In this document: positions 44,705-56,700 of the stretch, piece after piece
Layout of the letters: every line of letters starts with the position of its first letter
Position numbering within the stretch: position 1 is the stretch's first letter
Position numbers and translations under genes: made by a program
The notes under the pieces: generated by a model
Told to the model about the DNA's origin: nothing
What the model saw: only the letters and a program-made list of their open reading frames with translations
The model's database searches: none
Assembly: GCA_024195585.1 (NCBI GenBank)
Contig: SWBL01000121.1
Coordinates: 62,001-126,000, forward strand
Reading direction: 5' to 3'
Length of the DNA: 64,000 bases
DNA from: Aureobasidium sp. EXF-3400
Lineage: Eukaryota > Ascomycota > Dothideomycetes > Dothideales > Saccotheciaceae

Positions 44705-47700
44705 ATGGCTTCAATCCCCCCTCTCACCCCTCGATCGCGCTCCGCTTTCAAGCCTCCCCCACTTCCGATCGGTTCCTATACGCGTTCTTCATCCCCGGTT
44801 TCGCCAGAATGGGAGCCGCTCTCTCCTCTGGGTCCTATTGAGCCCACCTTCAACCATCCCGCTCTCGCTCAATCTGCTCCCTCGGCCCAGCTCCCTCCGC
44901 CGAACGTATCGCAACAATCAGAACAACCTCGTGGACACAAGCGCTCACCTTCAACCATCGAGACTTTGGCTGATGTTGCCCTCTTGACGAGTCCGCAACT
45001 TCCTCTGGCCGCGCCTGCCGTACATCCCGCTACCGACAACTTCGTCACTCCCGGACCAGTTCGCGGTACTAAGCGTGCCCGTTCTGACGCAGGCCCCGGT
45101 CCACAAGCCTACTCCTTCCCAGCCCGACCTTCATCCAGTCATCACTCCCACCCGGGCGTGCCTCCTTTGGCCTACAACACTGACCGCCAGCGTCGCCAAT
45201 CTACCAACACCACTATAGTCACTTCGCTCGAGGACGCTGAGCTGCTCTTGAACTTCGCTGGTCGAGTTGCCTCACAACCTCCACCTCCCGATCCACCCCG
45301 GCGTCACGCTCCACTCGGTCCTCCAACAAACCATGCGAACTTCTATACTGCGCCTCAGGCACCACCTCCTCAGGCTTACCCTTACACTCCAGCACCGACC
45401 CATGTCGCTCACGTCTTCATACCCGAGCCCGTTGCTACCGTTATTGCTCCGCCTGCGGCCTCTGAGAATGCGTTGACCTCTCTGCCCTCCCCTCAGGATA
45501 CAAATGAAGACGAAAAGAGCATGGACACAGACAAGGAGATCAGTCAAAGTGCTGAGGTCCTCCCGTTACCTGCGGCAATCGCCTCGGAGCCACCAAGGGT
45601 TCGTGCACCACAACAGACGCATACCCCACCAGAGGAAGAGCGCAGGACATCTGAGCAGTCTGCTGCACAGCTGGCACTGCCTACGATGGATATCACCGAG
45701 CTACCTGCAACTTCAGTAGAGTCACAGCAATTCGCAGACGCACCGGCTGCGAGACCGCGTCGCGGATGGCCCAAGGGCAAACCTCGTGGGCCGCGGAGCA
45801 AGAACTCGACGAGCACTAAGCCTCGATCATCGGCTCGCCGATCGCGAGCTTCAACCGCGAAATCGGTTGCTGATAGCAGCGATTCGAGTGCGGAAGAGAA
45901 GAGACCTAGACGCAAATCGGATACGGACTTGTCTTTGCCATCCTTAGAGCAACTACAAGCTCGTTCAGAAGATATCCGGGGAATGACAGTTCCTCCAAGT
46001 CTACGCTATGAGATTCTGCAATCGTCCACAAAACCGGCGGTAGCAGCGCCACGCAAGCCTTCCAAGGAGTTCCAGGAGACAGTATGTGCTAGTTGCGCAC
46101 TGACCCGAGAGTCCAGCCATGGGGAACTGGATCAGTGGATAAGCTGCAATGGCTGTCAATTGTGGTTTCATTTCGATTGCGCCGGCTTCAAGAATGAACG
46201 TGATGTCAGAGATGTCAGCAAGTTCTTCTGCAAAGCCTGTGAGCCCAAACATGGCTCAACAACATTCGTGAGGAAGTCGAGTCGCGCCCATGCAGCGGTC
46301 GATTATGCCGGCCTGAACCAAGGAATTCTCAAGACGTCCGACGACAATCCCGAACATCACTACATTCAACCGATCAAAGACGGCTCTTTCACCTTTGACC
46401 CAGAAATGTTCCCTCGTATGCGCCCTGAGCTCGTCACTCGTGAATTCTTCGAGACTTGCTCTTCATTCTCTGAGCCTGTCGTTATACCTGCTGAGTACAA
46501 TCCCAAGCTTTCCCGCCAGCGCCCTGTGTCATCCAGCGACAACGGAGAAGATACGACAGCATTCGCTTTTGCTGGTATGGAGGAAGAAGAAGCTCTTCTG
46601 CAAGACTTCGAATACGAGACCGTGCCCGACGATGGACAAGACCGACTCGACATGGTTGTGCCTCGAGACCTGACGGTAAGACATGTTGCTGAACTTGTCG
46701 GTCCCCACGAACCCCTTGAGGTGATCGACGTCAAGACTCAAGGCACTGAGGGCAAATGGAATTTGTCGAAGTGGGCGGACTACTATGAAGCCGATGGCGA
46801 GAAGGCTGTTCGAAACGTTATCAGTCTAGAGGTTTCCTCTACCAAACTCGGAAGACTGCTGAGAAGGCCCAAGGTGGTGAGAGACATTGATCTCCAAGAC
46901 TCAGTCTGGCCAGACGAGGAAACAATCAAAGGCAACTATCCGAAGGTGCAGTTCTACTGCCTCATGTCTGTTGCCGACAGTTTCACAGACTTTCACATCG
47001 ACTTTGGCGGTTCGTCGGTGTACTATCACATTCTGCGTGGCAAGAAGACATTCTTTTTCATCCCACCAAAGCCTGGTCACCTCAAGAAATATGAAGACTG
47101 GAACAACTCGCACGAGCAAAACTTCACGTGGTTGCCAGACGCAACCAAAGAATGTTACAGAGTTGACCTGTCTGCTGGAGATACCATGTTGATTCCTTCT
47201 GGTTGGATCCATGCCGTGTGGACGCCAGAAAACAGTTTAGTCATCGGCGGCAACTTCCTGACCCGTATGCACTACTCAACCCAGTTCCGTATCGTCGACA
47301 TTGAGAAGGCCATCAAGACTCCTCAGAAGTTCAGATACCCACACTTCCAGAAAGTCATGTGGTACACTGTCATCAAGTACCTCGAGACAGACCCTCTACC
47401 CGCTGAAGTCGCCCAAGTGTTCTACAACGGCGCAAGATTTGCTCGTGAAAGGCCTGTCTGGGAAGAGTTTGGTCAGCATGGAGACTTGTCGAATTGCGCT
47501 CCGGGAAGTGCCCGTTACAACTGCCGATATTATTCTCAGGCTGAATTGGACGGGCTGCCGGATCTGATAAACTTCATATTCCGTACCGTCATGATCGGAC
47601 TGGGCAGGATCGAAGGTGTGACGGAAGACACACGCAAGAAGGTGATGAGATCGATACCGAAGTCGCGTGGTGAACCTCTTGAGCTGGCCAGAACATTTGC

Positions 47701-49799
47701 TCTCTGGGTAGCATGGAAACGTGGTAATGAAGACCCACCGGCCTGGGCTCATCCTGATGCGGACCTTCCTGACAAAGAGAGTGCCGCTCCAAAGAAGCTG
47801 AGTGCTCGAGCCTTGAAAGCTATGCAAAGGCAAGAAGCATTTGAGGCTAACAGAGTTGATCCGGAGAGGCGATCTGCTCGTCAGAATGCTTCCAGAGAAT
47901 CAGAGCCTGCCGCCGCCGCCACGTCACCCAGGCCATCCATGCCTCCTGTGTCGGCTTCCCAAACACAGACTACGCCAGGTCCTAGCGGCCAGCATACGAG
48001 CACGCCGAAAACCTCGGTCCTTGGCCCTAAGAGGGTCGCATGCGACGCATGTCGAAAACGTCGGATCAAATGTAAGCACAAGGACGTTGTCACCACGAGC
48101 ACACCGTTTGGACAACCAGGTGTGATGTTCCAATCGACTCCTTCTATCGATGGGGCTGCCGATGCTACGCCTTTCGACTATCAAAGAAGAGATTCTCGCG
48201 ACTTCTTTGCTGCCAACACCGTGAGTCCTGTCAAGATGCCCGAGCAAATCATGCCAATTGCATCCTTTGGCCAGTCTCTACAACCCACTGAGCAAAACAT
48301 GCAAACTTTGCACAACATGCAAAGCACCCAGAGTCTACAGAGCCTGCAGAACGGACAGAACATTCCGATGGCAGGCATAGCTCCAGTGGCACAGATGACC
48401 TCAACAGATGGTGTCGGCCCAGCTGCAATTCCTGGGAACGCGTTACTAGCAGACCCTAACAGCAAGCGTGGGAGAAGCAAGGCATGTCTTGACTGCCGGA
48501 AGAGCAAGGTTCGTATTTTCTTCTATATAATTTCTGATTCTGTGGCTAATATGTATGCAGCGTCGTTGCATCCATGACGAAAACGGCAAGGTCGACCCTG
48601 TCAAGGCTGAACAGACTCCCGTTCCTCGTGGTTCGGTTGTCTCCAACAAAAAAAGAAGGACCAGCGGAGAGATGGAAAGTCCGATCAAGAAATCGAAGCA
48701 AGCCCGGACCTCGCAAGCCGCTCCTGTCATGCCGTTCTCGATGGAGTCCAGCTACCAACCCAACATGGTCTCGCCTCAACAGTACAAGCAGTACCCATAT
48801 GCACCCGAGGCCAATATCCCACACTGGCAGCACGCTTCATACATGTATCCTGACCCAACTTCAACAGGTGGAGGTGTCATGCTCCACGGCGGTCCGTATA
48901 ACCAACAGTCCGACATAAATGGGCCTTACAACGCACAGTCGCTGGAGCAGTTGGCAAACGAAGTCCTTGACTCTAGATACGTCAATGATGGAGATTATAC
49001 CGTACCGCAGCCCAATGGAGACAGCCTGCTTCATCCCGCGCTGCAGCAACAAGGGTCTGTTTCAAGTCAGACTGCAGGACACAGAGTTGACATGTCCCCT
49101 TTGCTGGCCAAAAGCCAACCGAGCGCCCACGTTGCGAACGGCCTCGAGCATGCTAATTTGCCCATTGATGTTAACGAGACTGTACATCGACCGAGCTCGT
49201 CAGGTGGACCCGTTCAGCCTCACAACACTGACTCATCAGGACCTCGCCATCAAGACGGTAATAGCGCGATAACGAAGACTTTCAGTGCAGTAGAAAACGG
49301 CCAAGTCAGCATCGCGCCAACCCAGCCAGCTACCGAGGCTGTTGTTCCACCCTTGGACTCATCCTTGCCACAAGTCAAAGATACCAACTTGTCACTCGAG
49401 GAGCCGGCAACTTCACTCGCTGTAGCACCCATCACAGGTCTGGATCGCATACCACTCTACCAGCCCCCGGCACCACCATTGACGAAATCCCAGACTCCTC
49501 AAACTAAGCGTCACTCTTTTGGTGTCAGCACCGAAAGACCGATCAACCGTGTGCAGCGGTCTCTTAGTAAGACGCCCGCACCAACACAGGCTGCGCAGAC
49601 TACAGAGCTCAAGACCCCTGGAAGTATCAAGCGCAAGCGTGATAGTCTGTCGGCAACACCAGGTACAGCAAAGTCGAAGAAGTTTGAGCACATCAGCAGG
49701 GAGAAAAGCATTATTGAGGAAGAAGAGGAGCAGAGCATTCAGCTCGCACGAGAACTGCAGGATCAGGATTGGGGCTTGCGGCGCAGAAGCAGGTGTTGA
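44705..49799 (+). CDS. JHD1: JmjC histone demethylase JHD1 (KDM2-like) with PHD finger and two Cys clusters
   Basis: A two-exon gene of 1680 codons: exon 1 44705-48508, a 52-bp intron 48509-48560 (GTTCGT...TGCAG), exon 2 48561-49799. The start MASIPPLTPRSR is the first ATG in frame. After a disordered Pro-rich leader comes an AT-hook-like stretch (RRGWPKGKPRGPRSK, about 353-370), then a PHD finger (CASCALTRESS, CNGCQLWFHFDCAGF, CKAC; about 460-515). The JmjC domain (about 720-890) has the Fe(II) ligands His764, Asp766 (FHIDFGG) and His836 (GWIHAVW), and GNFLTRMHYSTQF as in KDM2. It should remove methyl groups from H3K36 in the nucleus. Two Gal4-like half clusters follow, C1113-x2-C-x6-C and C1261-x2-C-x6-C; the intron lies within the second. 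The rest is disordered. Confidence 0.93.
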
Positions 49800-50333
49800 T
49801 TGAGCTTGTTTCAGCTCTTGCCATTCGTTTTTTTGCTTCTTGAGGAGTACATTCCATATTCATATTGGTGGGTAGGTCATTGGCGTTAATCATGCATGGA
49901 AGGAAGGCAAACCGGTCATCAACGAAGGGACGACAAGAGTGGTATACTTGGGACTGTTTTCACAGCCACATGGAGAGGCTGATTACCCAAGGGGAGTTCA
50001 CTTGAAGGACGGACAGCCTAGATTCTGCCGAGCAATTCACTTTTGTGTTATGTTATTCTCGTTCTATTGCGTCCAGCGGTGAGAGATGAATATCGTTTTG
50101 TGAACCGGTAACTAGGTGACGTAGCATGTACGGTTGAACATCAAGGTGGAAGACAAGAATAGATTGAGGCTCCGCGGTGAAGGACAGGGTTTCAATCCGA
50201 CTCGGACGTCACAGCTTCCTTCTTCGCTAAATTCGAACACTCCCACCTTCCATCGATCACTACTGCACCAACAAACACAAACTTGCGCTTGGTCACACAC
50301 ACACATCACCTTCTTGAGGAGACACAGTCCACA
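49800..50333. other. Intergenic spacer (JHD1 / PRKRIP1)
   Basis: About 530 bp with the JHD1 3' UTR and the promoter of the next gene on the same strand. Short CA repeats occur at 50296-50305 just before the ATG. Confidence 0.6.
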
Positions 50334-50921
50334 ATGTCAGAAAACATACCCGAATCCATCCCCGTCCACCGCGACCCACGCAGCGGCCAAGCAACAAAAA
50401 AACGCGCCCTTTCGCCCAAAAGCAAACAATCCGCCCACCTCGAAGCCCTCTTCGCCAACCCCGACAAACCCATCAACATCCCCTCCTCTTCATCCAAGAC
50501 CTCCTCATCTCTCCCACCAGAAATTGTAGCCAATGTACAAGGCTCCAGCGCCGGTGCGGGCAGTGGAGAATTTCACGTGTATAAAGCCAGCAGACGACGT
50601 GAATACGAGCGCCTAAGAGCAATGGATGAAGAAAAAGAAACAGAAGATAAAGATGCAGAGTTTGTGGCCAAGAAAGCAGAGCAAGAGAAAAAAGATGCAG
50701 AGAAGACGGAGAAGAATAGGTTGAAGAGGGAGAAAGCTAGACAGAGGAAGGAGAAGAGTAAACTTGGTCCCAATGCTGCTCAGCAAAAGGACGGGACAGA
50801 TGGTGGGAAGAAGGAAGAGAAGAAATTCAAGGCTAATGTTGCTGTGAGGAAGAATGGGGAGGAAGAAGAGGTGGGGCCGGTGGTTGAGGAACAGGGCATT
50901 GTGTTCTTGGATGAGGATTGA
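50334..50921 (+). CDS. PRKRIP1-family protein (DUF1168), spliceosome-associated
   Basis: An intronless gene of 195 codons. I start at the ATG at 50334 (MSENIPESIPVHRD), not at the in-frame codon at 50283, because the upstream part is leader-like. The conserved core is near residues 70-110: SGEFHVYKASRRREYERLRAMDEE, which is the DUF1168/PRKRIP1 signature. It is followed by a long Lys/Glu-rich helix (about 105-145) and a low-complexity acidic tail ending IVFLDED. Human PRKRIP1 is a helical component of the catalytic-step spliceosome and binds RNA; the same role here is inferred. Like SF3B6 it is a splicing factor, but the two are not physically coupled. Confidence 0.85.
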   Translation: MSENIPESIPVHRDPRSGQATKKRALSPKSKQSAHLEALFANPDKPINIPSSSSKTSSSLPPEIVANVQGSSAGAGSGEFHVYKASRRREYERLRAMDEEKETEDKDAEFVAKKAEQEKKDAEKTEKNRLKREKARQRKEKSKLGPNAAQQKDGTDGGKKEEKKFKANVAVRKNGEEEEVGPVVEEQGIVFLDED

Positions 50922-51314
50922 GCATCTCGCAAATGACACCTCACCATGGCACGAAGGATGAGCTCGGCATGGCTATCTTACAGACTGGACATCTCCAGCC
51001 TGAGCTATTCCTTGCAACTCTGCTCGACTCTCGAACATATTTATTCTTATCCCAGCCACCATTACCTGCTGGCTTTCTCGAAAGAATGACAAATTGAGAT
51101 TTCCGAGAAAAGGCGTCTGCTGTCTCGTGGCAAGCTCTGCAGAGCCGCCTCCTCGAACTTCCCTGGAAACCGACTTCTGCCACGAGAACATAGAATGGAA
51201 CAGCAAGTACATGAGAGACAATTCATTGTAGACCGATCCAGCCGGCACAGAATGCAACATTACATACAAACTTTACTCACAGAGAAAGTTACAAACAGGA
51301 CCAGACTTTGATCT
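50922..51314. other. Convergent 3' spacer
   Basis: About 390 bp between two convergent stop codons. Only overlapping short frames; presumably both 3' UTRs. Confidence 0.6.
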
Positions 51315-53054
51315 TCACGTCCCAGGATACACATGAACCTCCCAATTAGGCGTTTGTTCTCTCTGACCCCTGAAGTTCGGTGTCTCTCTTCCACTCTCCA
51401 TATCAACAACACTAGCGGTCGCAAGATCAAAAGGTCCGCTTCGTACACTTACGCTAGAAACCTCACTCCTCGTAGGCGACAAACTTTCGAATCTAGTGCT
51501 GCAGTCGCTATTACTTCTGGTCAATGGACTCACAGTGCCATGCTGAGGATGTGTAGGGGTCGACTGTACTGGCATCCGTGTGCGAAGTGGTGGAGGGGCA
51601 AGGAAGTCACGATGAGCGATCCCATTGCCGACTTGTAGAGAATTCGGCAGTAGTGAGTTCGGCGTTGCTGACGAGGAAGTAACGAACGGATCGTCGGGGA
51701 CTTGATGACGGATGATCGTATTGCTCGATATTGCTGATTGTGAGGAAATTGGGCGAGACACGGTGATGCCTGCGAGGATTGCTTCGGAGGGCATGGTGAG
51801 TTTGTTCTTATCTTGGATGTGTAGGGGTGATGGGTGTGCTGATGGATGCGCTGACGGATACGCTGAGGGTTGGAGGTAGGATTCGTCGCTCGCATGTCTG
51901 GGTACCACATCTTGACTTGAGAAGGAACGCTTGATAGAAAGCAGAGCTGCAGTAAGCGCGGAGCGTTGTCTCTGGAGGAAGCGGTGCGGATTGTCCGGTG
52001 CCGTGTCAGGAGATATGGAAGTTGAAGAGGACCTGAACATGACAGGAGGGGTGGGTGTTGGGTCTGGGTTCATCAGACGTAGAGGCGAGCCATCATCGCG
52101 AGGATGGGGATCATCGTGGGCGAATGGTCGGTCCCAATGTTCGAGATTCATGTGGATGAGATTGTGGTCAATGACAGGCAGCCGATCAGATCTGGATTGT
52201 TGAGGTGCCGTATTGGCACTCCAGTCTGAACGCCGCATCGCTCCTGCCGCTGCGACAGTAGATGGCAACGCTTGGGAGGAAGACGACATCCGAGGCTCTG
52301 CAGCAGTCTCATTCTTCTCTCCGTACGGTAATGGTCGCTTCCTCCTTCGAAAGAAAATCACGAAAAGCAGTCCAATCAACATGATTCCGGCAAGGCTACC
52401 CGTCATACCTCCAGCTATAGCCGCCGATTGTTTTGAGCTTCCGGGTGGGCTCACAAGCATGGAACCATGTCCTCTTCCGCCGATACTACCGACAGCACCA
52501 GCCGATGAAGTGGCAGCAGATGTGAAAGTTGCTGATGTTGTGTCTTGTGTAGCAGAAGCCAATTCTGTCGTTGAAGTTTCTGGATCTGATGAGACAGCAC
52601 CTGTACTTGTCACGTAGAGAATCGTCTTCAGAGTGGTTGTGGAATGGGCCGTGACGCTCGCTGTAGTAGTTGTAGAGAACGTAGTAGGCTGATACACGAA
52701 TGATGGTGACCAGGAAGACGAGGTCGATGTGGTATGCCTGAAAGTTTCACTTGACAGACTAGTCATCGAATAAAGACTTGATCCCGTTGACTCTTGAGAT
52801 TGACTTGAGCGTGTGTTCGAATATATGTAGGTGGTGTATTGCGTTCGCGTCAATATTATGGTGGTGTATTGTTGTAAGGTCCCACTGTTGCCAGACGTGA
52901 CGAGGCTCTGTAGGCTCAAATCAGTCACGCTCTCAATGACTGTAATTGTAAAACATACTGTCGGCGCAGAGCCAGTTGCTCTTTGTAGATCTGACGAGTT
53001 CTGCCACCAAGGTTGAGCCGAAGAGGAGGAGACCAGAGCACGCCTTCTTCTCAT
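51315..53054 (-). CDS. Ser/Thr-rich single-pass membrane protein, function unknown
   Basis: An intronless gene of 579 codons. Residues 20-205 are very rich in Ser and Thr, with a YTTIILTRTQYTTYIYS stretch, as in heavily O-mannosylated ectodomains of wall-sensor (Mid2/Wsc-type) proteins. A single membrane segment GGMTGSLAGIMLIGLLFVIFF (about 212-235) ends in RRRKRP, the positive-inside stop. The following ~340 residues form a disordered cytoplasmic tail with Ser/Pro phosphorylation-like motifs and a YPSAHPSAHPS repeat. There is no N-terminal signal peptide (the start is MRRRRALVSSSS), so either the start is incomplete or the segment acts as a reverse signal anchor. There are only one or two Cys residues, so no WSC domain. 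A role as a stress or wall sensor is inference from topology. Confidence 0.72.
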   Translation of the reverse strand: MRRRRALVSSSSAQPWWQNSSDLQRATGSAPTVCFTITVIESVTDLSLQSLVTSGNSGTLQQYTTIILTRTQYTTYIYSNTRSSQSQESTGSSLYSMTSLSSETFRHTTSTSSSWSPSFVYQPTTFSTTTTASVTAHSTTTLKTILYVTSTGAVSSDPETSTTELASATQDTTSATFTSAATSSAGAVGSIGGRGHGSMLVSPPGSSKQSAAIAGGMTGSLAGIMLIGLLFVIFFRRRKRPLPYGEKNETAAEPRMSSSSQALPSTVAAAGAMRRSDWSANTAPQQSRSDRLPVIDHNLIHMNLEHWDRPFAHDDPHPRDDGSPLRLMNPDPTPTPPVMFRSSSTSISPDTAPDNPHRFLQRQRSALTAALLSIKRSFSSQDVVPRHASDESYLQPSAYPSAHPSAHPSPLHIQDKNKLTMPSEAILAGITVSRPISSQSAISSNTIIRHQVPDDPFVTSSSATPNSLLPNSLQVGNGIAHRDFLAPPPLRTRMPVQSTPTHPQHGTVSPLTRSNSDCSTRFESLSPTRSEVSSVSVRSGPFDLATASVVDMESGRETPNFRGQREQTPNWEVHVYPGT

Positions 53055-53701
53055 AGCTAGAGATCTTCAAGATACTGTCAAGTCAAGCATACCATATTCA
53101 CCTGGGCAACGACAAAGAAATTTAAAAACATAGGAAGTTGGCCTGGGTAGGATGAGTGTACTGTAGATGCATCTTTGTCTCACGCGCCCTGCCGGCGGCT
53201 ACCCATCCTGGTTGAGCGCAGGACCTGCATGGTAGCATTGGTGTCTGAAACAAAGATACGGCTTGAACGATATCTACCGAAGTAGTATATACTTAGATCA
53301 CGAGTGCTTACTTTGGAAAAACGGCCTGGACTTCATGGATAGAGGTGCAGGAGACCGCGCGAAGCGCTGAGATGAAGAATGGTTGGCGCCCAGGTGGCTG
53401 CAAGCCTGCGACGACGGCAAGCCACCAAGAAGCAGGAGCGCCTCATCACGGTAGGTTTGAATTCAGTGGTGATTCTTTCTTTTGGAAGACAGTACAAAAG
53501 AGGATGCGCTTTTACTTGCAAACGATATTGACATTCGCAATTTCTACAAGTAGGAAGAGGAGAATTGTATAATTTCATCATCATTGGAGCCCAAGGTCAT
53601 CAACGTTCCTTCTTTGCCCAAAAACCAAAGACCGAGTACTCCTAAAAATTTAAACAACGAAGCAAGAGAAATACGAAATAGTGTTGTCTCATCAACAACA
53701 A
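53055..53701. other. Spacer between membrane protein and SNF2 gene
   Basis: About 650 bp; the 5' region of the membrane-protein gene and the 3' UTR of the SNF2 gene. No gene supported. Confidence 0.55.
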
Positions 53702-56700
53702 TCAGCGACGACCGTAAACAGGATCCTCGTTTCTGATTCTTCTGGCGTCCTTCTCATATCCTCCGCGGCGGTCACTACGTGCTGGAGGTGATTCTCTGGG
53801 AGACGATCTCAGAGCTCCAGAGCCCGAATGACGAGCACTGGAAGAGGTGCTAGACCTCGAGGGTTCCGGAGCCAGTACCTTGGTGTTTCTGTTCCATGGC
53901 TTGTTTTCGTCGGTACTACCGATACTTTCGCGACCGCCGACAGCTCCAGGGTTGTGGCCGAACAGACTCATGATATCCTTCATGGTGAGCTTGGCCACAG
54001 CCTTGCCACCTTCAATGGCTGCCTTTGCAAGCTCGCGCTTCTTCTCTTGAAGCTCGATGATGCGCTCTTCGACCGTGTTGCCAACAGTCAGCTTGTAGAC
54101 GTGAACATCGACTGTCTGGTTGAGACGATGCACACGATCGATTGCTTGTTCCTCAACAAATGGGTTCCAGAAAGGCTCAATCAAGACCACGCGCGAAGCA
54201 GCTGTCAGGTTTAGTCCCAGGGAACCGCACTTGAGGGAACAAAGGAGGACGCGAGTCTTAGGATCGTTGCGAAGGGAGTTGAGAGAAGCTTCGCGAGCAT
54301 CGTTGCGCATACCACCATCGTAACGAACGTAGCGGATTGCGGACTTCTGCAAGTGCGGTTCGATCAGATCCAGCATACTGGTGAACTGTGAGAACACGAT
54401 TGTTTTGTGCTCGGGGGTCTCAGCATGCAGAATGCGCAACAAGCGACGAATCTTTGTCGAAGCGGCCTCAACACCTGTGGGGCCAGAGTATGAGATATCG
54501 CCTTCTTCCTCCTCAGATTCGGCGTCTGATCCCGACTCAGAGTCCTCGTCTCCGGATGCAGAGTCGATGGATCCCAATGTCTCGCCACCGCCCTCTGCGT
54601 CCTCATCATCTGTGCCGCCAGCTCTACCCAAATGAGGCGTGTTTTGTTGAGAAGCGTCGACAAGCCATTCACCCTCGCTCTCATCGTCTTCGTCATCACT
54701 ATCAACGATGATCTTGCGGTTTCTTCGGATGGGCGCCGTAGGAGCAGCTTTGCGCTCAGGCTTGGGTTTGTGCCTTTTCTCCTTCTTGACCTTTCTGCCG
54801 AGCTTCTTTGGTGTGGCTTTGGCGATGTCCTCGCACTCGTTGCAGCGGACAGCACCGGCTTTCACCTCTGCTGGAAGTAATCTGACACTGCAAATATCGC
54901 AATCCTTGACCTGAACACCCATACCGCCGAACATATCAGCAAGTGCGTCGATGTCGTTATCTTGGCTGCTAGTGGCGGAAGTTTTACGCGGTGTCTGACT
55001 GGGAGCAGGCTGTCCTGTAGATAACGCGTCCTTGTCTTTGCCCATGGATCCGGAGACGAGCTTGGGGTGGTTGCAGGCTTGACGAAGTCTCAGAAGCAGG
55101 ACGAGAGCTCCGATGTAATCAGTCTTCTCGCCACCCATCATGTCGTCTAGACGTTTCTGCGCTCTCTCCTGAAGTTGGTCGTAGAAGTCGCGTTCCTTCG
55201 GATCAAGCTCGCAGATGATAGTCTCGACCTTGCGTTCAACGATCTTCATACCAGTACCCTTCTGCTCGCCGTTCTTTGATTTGTTGCCAAAGCTCAGGGC
55301 GCCGTCTTCCTTGAGAATGTCCTTGGTTCGACGTTTCATGAATCCTTTGAGGAAATATTGAATGCGTTTGATGGCGTAGTTACCCTTGCCATTTTTCATT
55401 GGGATGGTGATTTGTTCCTTCCAGGTAGCAAGATTGTTGTACGGCTTGATTTGCAAGAAGCAGATCAGACTCTGTAATTCATCGAGGTTGTTTTGCATGG
55501 GTGTGCCGGTGAGACACCATCTGTACCAACTTCTTAGGCCGTAGGTAGCTTGTGTTGACTTTGCGTTGCGGTTCTTGATCGAATGTGCCTCATCCAGGAT
55601 GACTCGGTACCAGTGGACGCCATAGCAGCCGACCTTTGCGCCGTCCGGATGGTCAGAAGAACCGGCGAACTCAGATGCGAGGATCTGGTAAGTTGTGATG
55701 ACCACGTCGTACTTCTTGAGTTCTGCAGCGAACTTGGTTCTTGATGGACCGTGATGAACCAAAACGCGCAGCGCATGACTCTTCTCGACCTTGGTCTTGA
55801 TCTCACTCTCCCATTGGCGAATGAGAGCAAGAGGAGCCACAACAAGCGTTCCCTTGCCTACCTCCTTGCTAGGCATCTTGCGCTTTGGGTTTTCAGGTGG
55901 TGGCTTAGCATCGAGCTCCGGACGGGGGTTGAGAAGGATCAAGCTGACAGATTGAACAGTCTTTCCAAGTCCCATGTCGTCTGCCAGAATACCACCCTTG
56001 GGTAGGACGCCGTTCTTCTTGCGCTCTCCGATCTCCTTGTCGATCATCCATGAGACACCCTCAACCTGATGGGGAAGAAGTTTGATGTTCAAGCCTTCGA
56101 CCGTACCATCCTCCTCGTCCTCATCCTCATCTTCTTTGTTATCGGTTTCCTCCTCTTTGGGCTCATCTTTAACAGCGTCCATATCAAGCTTTCTAAGCTT
56201 TTCTTCGAGCGAAGAAATTTTCTTCTCCTCCTTGACCTTCTGAGGTTGCTTCTTTGCGGCTCTCTTGCGCAGGCGCATCTTAGGCTTATCACCATCATCG
56301 TCGAAAGCGCCTTCGAGAAGGGCCTTGATGTTGTGGCTTGTCTGGCTAGGGTCGACGTAAGCATAGGGATCGGCAGCGCCAAACCCGCCGTCTCTCAGGG
56401 CGGCATCAGGGTCGAAGCCATCTTCATCGTCATCGTCATCAGCATTTGTGAGGTCGATGGGTCTCGGTCTAGATGCGGGAGCAGCGTTGTAAGGCCTGTA
56501 TGCATTGCTCGGTCCAACCGACGAAGAGAAGACAGGTCTAGGTGCTGGAGGGATGTCTCCCAACCTGGGGTTTGAGGGCATGCGGATAGCAGCCGAGTTT
56601 GCGGCATTACCGTAAAGAGGGTTGCCAGTCTGCGCGGGACGAGGCTGGGATGGAGGCTGAGGTCTTTGACCCGGCAGATAGAAGGTCGAGGTTCTAGCTT

